Shown: in pieces, positions 63,005 through 64,000 of the stretch | Numbering within the stretch: position 1 is the stretch's first letter | Layout: each line of letters begins with the position of its first letter | Assembly (NCBI GenBank): GCA_030680605.1 | Contig: JAUXUQ010000022.1 | Location: 58,992 to 122,991, forward strand | From: Gammaproteobacteria bacterium | GTDB lineage: Bacteria; Pseudomonadota; Gammaproteobacteria; SURF-13 | Direction of reading: 5' to 3' | Length of the DNA stretch: 64,000 nucleotides | Notes under the pieces: model-generated | What the model saw: the letters and a program-made list of their open reading frames with translations, nothing else | What the model was told of the DNA's origin: nothing | Database searches by the model: none | Translations under genes and position numbers: made by a program

Positions 63005-63652
63005 ATGTACTTCCAGAACCGTGCCGAGGCCGCACAATTACTGGCCGAAAAACTCAAACACTATCGCGGCAAAAACCCGCTGATTCTGGCCATCCCGCGC
63101 GGCGCGGTGCCAATGGCGAAGGACATCGCCGAAACCCTGGGTGGCGAGATGGACGTCGTGCTGGTGCGGAAATTGAGCGCACCGGGCAATCCGGAGTTCG
63201 CCGTCGGCTCAGTGGATGAGAGCGGCTGGACCTATGTGTCCGACTACGCCGCGGCAGCGGGCGCGACGCCGGAATATCTCCAGCAGGAGAAACAGAGACA
63301 GCTGGCGACCATGCGCCGCCGCCGCGCGCAATACACGCCGGTGCACCCGCCCTCTGAGGTGCAGGGTCGCACTGTCATCGTGGTAGATGACGGCCTGGCT
63401 ACCGGCGCCACCATGATTTCGGCGCTGCACGCGCTGCGCGCCAAGCAGCCGGAAAAACTGATCGCGGCGGTGCCGGTATCGCCGCCGGAGACGCTGCAGA
63501 AGGTGACGCAGTACGCCGATGAGGTGGTGTGCCTGCACGCGCCGGAGTATTTTCAGGCCGTCGGCCAGTTTTACGCCGACTTCCCCCAGGTGGATGATGA
63601 AGAAGTGATCGCCCTGCTGCGCGAGAGCAAAACCAGCGCACCGCTTCGCTGA
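63005..63652 (+). CDS. Phosphoribosyltransferase-family protein
   Basis: A 215-residue type I PRTase. LILAIPRGAVPMAKDIAETL starts the fold; VVLVRKLSAPGNPEFAVGSV is the loop; TVIVVDDGLATGATMISALH is the PRPP-binding motif. The acceptor base is unknown; these ComF-like/erythromycin-esterase-linked PRTases are poorly assigned. ATG 63005 has CGAGGAGGCAG upstream. It is 14 bp after prs, so PRPP maker and user are coupled. Confidence 0.9.
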   Translation: MYFQNRAEAAQLLAEKLKHYRGKNPLILAIPRGAVPMAKDIAETLGGEMDVVLVRKLSAPGNPEFAVGSVDESGWTYVSDYAAAAGATPEYLQQEKQRQLATMRRRRAQYTPVHPPSEVQGRTVIVVDDGLATGATMISALHALRAKQPEKLIAAVPVSPPETLQKVTQYADEVVCLHAPEYFQAVGQFYADFPQVDDEEVIALLRESKTSAPLR

Positions 63653-63660
63653 GCAGGCAT

Positions 63661-63774
63661 GCGTCATTCCGGGCGGAGCGTAGCGTAGACCCGGAATCCA
63701 GAGCTGAAAATTCAATGAGTTGCTGGATTCCCGCTCCCCGCCTGCGCGGGGACAAGCTTCGCGGGAATGGCGCA
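63661..63774. repeat. Dispersed palindromic repeat, copy 2
   Basis: GCGTCATTCCGGG at the left and CGGGAATGGCGC at the right are inverted. Inside, CCCGGAATCCAG and CTGGATTCCCG form another pair, and CCCCGCCTGCGCGGGG a third. It is related to the unit at 39469-39528. It sits directly after the phosphoribosyltransferase gene and may terminate the operon. Confidence 0.65.
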
Positions 63775-63800
63775 AAAGGAATTAATCAGAGCTTCCTTAA

Positions 63801-63836
63801 TTGATTTTAATCAGACTGGTCTATACACTGGTCTAT
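63801..63836 (+). promoter_or_regulatory. Promoter/operator candidate of the Phd-like antitoxin
   Basis: ACTGGTCTAT is repeated directly at 63815-63824 and 63827-63836 (12-bp period) upstream of the antitoxin. TTGATTTTAATCAG just before it is a palindrome. Phd/YefM antitoxins bind repeated sites at their promoters, so this is a likely autoregulatory region. Confidence 0.4.
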
Positions 63837-63863
63837 GTTAAGTGCATATAGCAGGAGACAGCC

Positions 63864-64000
63864 ATGAAGATCGAAATTGGCTCATATGAGGCGAAAACAA
63901 GGCTCCCTGAATTGCTGCGGCAGGTAAAAACCGGCAAAAGCTTTACCATCACCAATCGCGGCGTAGCCATTGCGGATTTGGTGCCCAGTCTGGGCGCACG
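63864..64000 (+). CDS. Phd/YefM-family antitoxin, N-terminal part (cut by window edge)
   Basis: From ATG 63864 the frame stays open to the window end. MKIEIGSYEAKTRLPELLRQ, VKTGKSFTITNRGVAIADLV is the typical Phd/YefM fold: strand, helix, then ITNRGxAxA. It represses its own operon and binds a Doc, YoeB or PIN toxin, expected just right of the window. CAGGAGAC is the RBS. Confidence 0.88.
   Translation, partial: MKIEIGSYEAKTRLPELLRQVKTGKSFTITNRGVAIADLVPSLGA

Noticed and set aside
63801..63814. TTGATTTTAATCAG as another FNR box
   Set aside because: It has one mismatch, but its A/T-rich core and place before a toxin-antitoxin gene fit an ordinary palindromic operator better; no matching -10 spacing was established.

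Overview
The window reads as a chromosomal segment of a moderately GC-rich gammaproteobacterium. The gene orders mnmG-rsmG-parA-parB next to a full atp operon with glmU-glmS, and yebC-ruvCAB-ybgC-tolQRAB-pal-cpoB-queE-queC, are standard for that class. A cytosolic group 3b-type NiFe hydrogenase, all six hyp maturation genes and FNR/ANR-like sites point to a facultative or anaerobic, hydrogen-metabolising lifestyle. I cannot place it to genus. The mnmG-parAB-atp block suggests the replication origin is not far to the left, but no origin is visible here.

Layout. 1-855: end of an integron-type integrase, then a RelBE-like toxin-antitoxin pair with a perfect palindrome as likely operator. 870-5040: mnmG, rsmG, parA, parB, overlapping or nearly so. 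5330-8722: a secreted repeat protein, a 58-residue coupled ORF, a TPMT-like methyltransferase, mtnC and, on the minus strand, a DUF1134 gene. 8884-19662: atpZ-like, atpI, atpBEFHAGDC, glmU, glmS. Five of its gaps carry related inverted repeats. 19701-32327, all minus strand: mscL, tRNA-Lys, queC, queE, the Tol-Pal and Ruv genes, yebC, a PAS-GGDEF protein and an MBL-fold beta-CASP protein.

32411-42908 is an anaerobic-metabolism block. A near-consensus FNR box at about -41.5 precedes ppsA, which lies 1 nt from a four-subunit hydrogenase operon with its endopeptidase. A putative nickel transporter follows. A perfect FNR box then precedes hsp20-pdhA-pdhB. The maturation genes lie at 50291-60035 as hypE/hypF and hypCABD, the latter ending in a coupled M28 peptidase. 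Between the two groups sit a MazG-domain gene and a large AMP-binding/ACP/PlsC protein. Opposite hypC, a third FNR-like box precedes archease, rtcB (with a frameshift), a PRPP synthetase and a phosphoribosyltransferase.

42914-50105 is an accessory island between the metabolic blocks. It holds mtfA, an N-terminal integron-integrase fragment, a recent 225-bp duplicate of the 3' end of pdhB, a DUF6933 protein, VapBC, a truncated RelE-like toxin, a complete EcoRII/Dcm-type restriction-modification operon with vsr and an unknown 94-residue gene, and HigBA. The right edge begins a Phd/YefM antitoxin gene behind a dispersed palindromic repeat.

Most attractive leads: the apparent FNR-linked regulon joining PEP synthase, hydrogenase, Hsp20/PDH and an RNA-repair/PRPP operon; the apparent slippage deletion in rtcB; the pdhB duplication around mtfA and the integrase fragment; the unknown gene inside the R-M operon; and the atp-glm intergenic repeat family.
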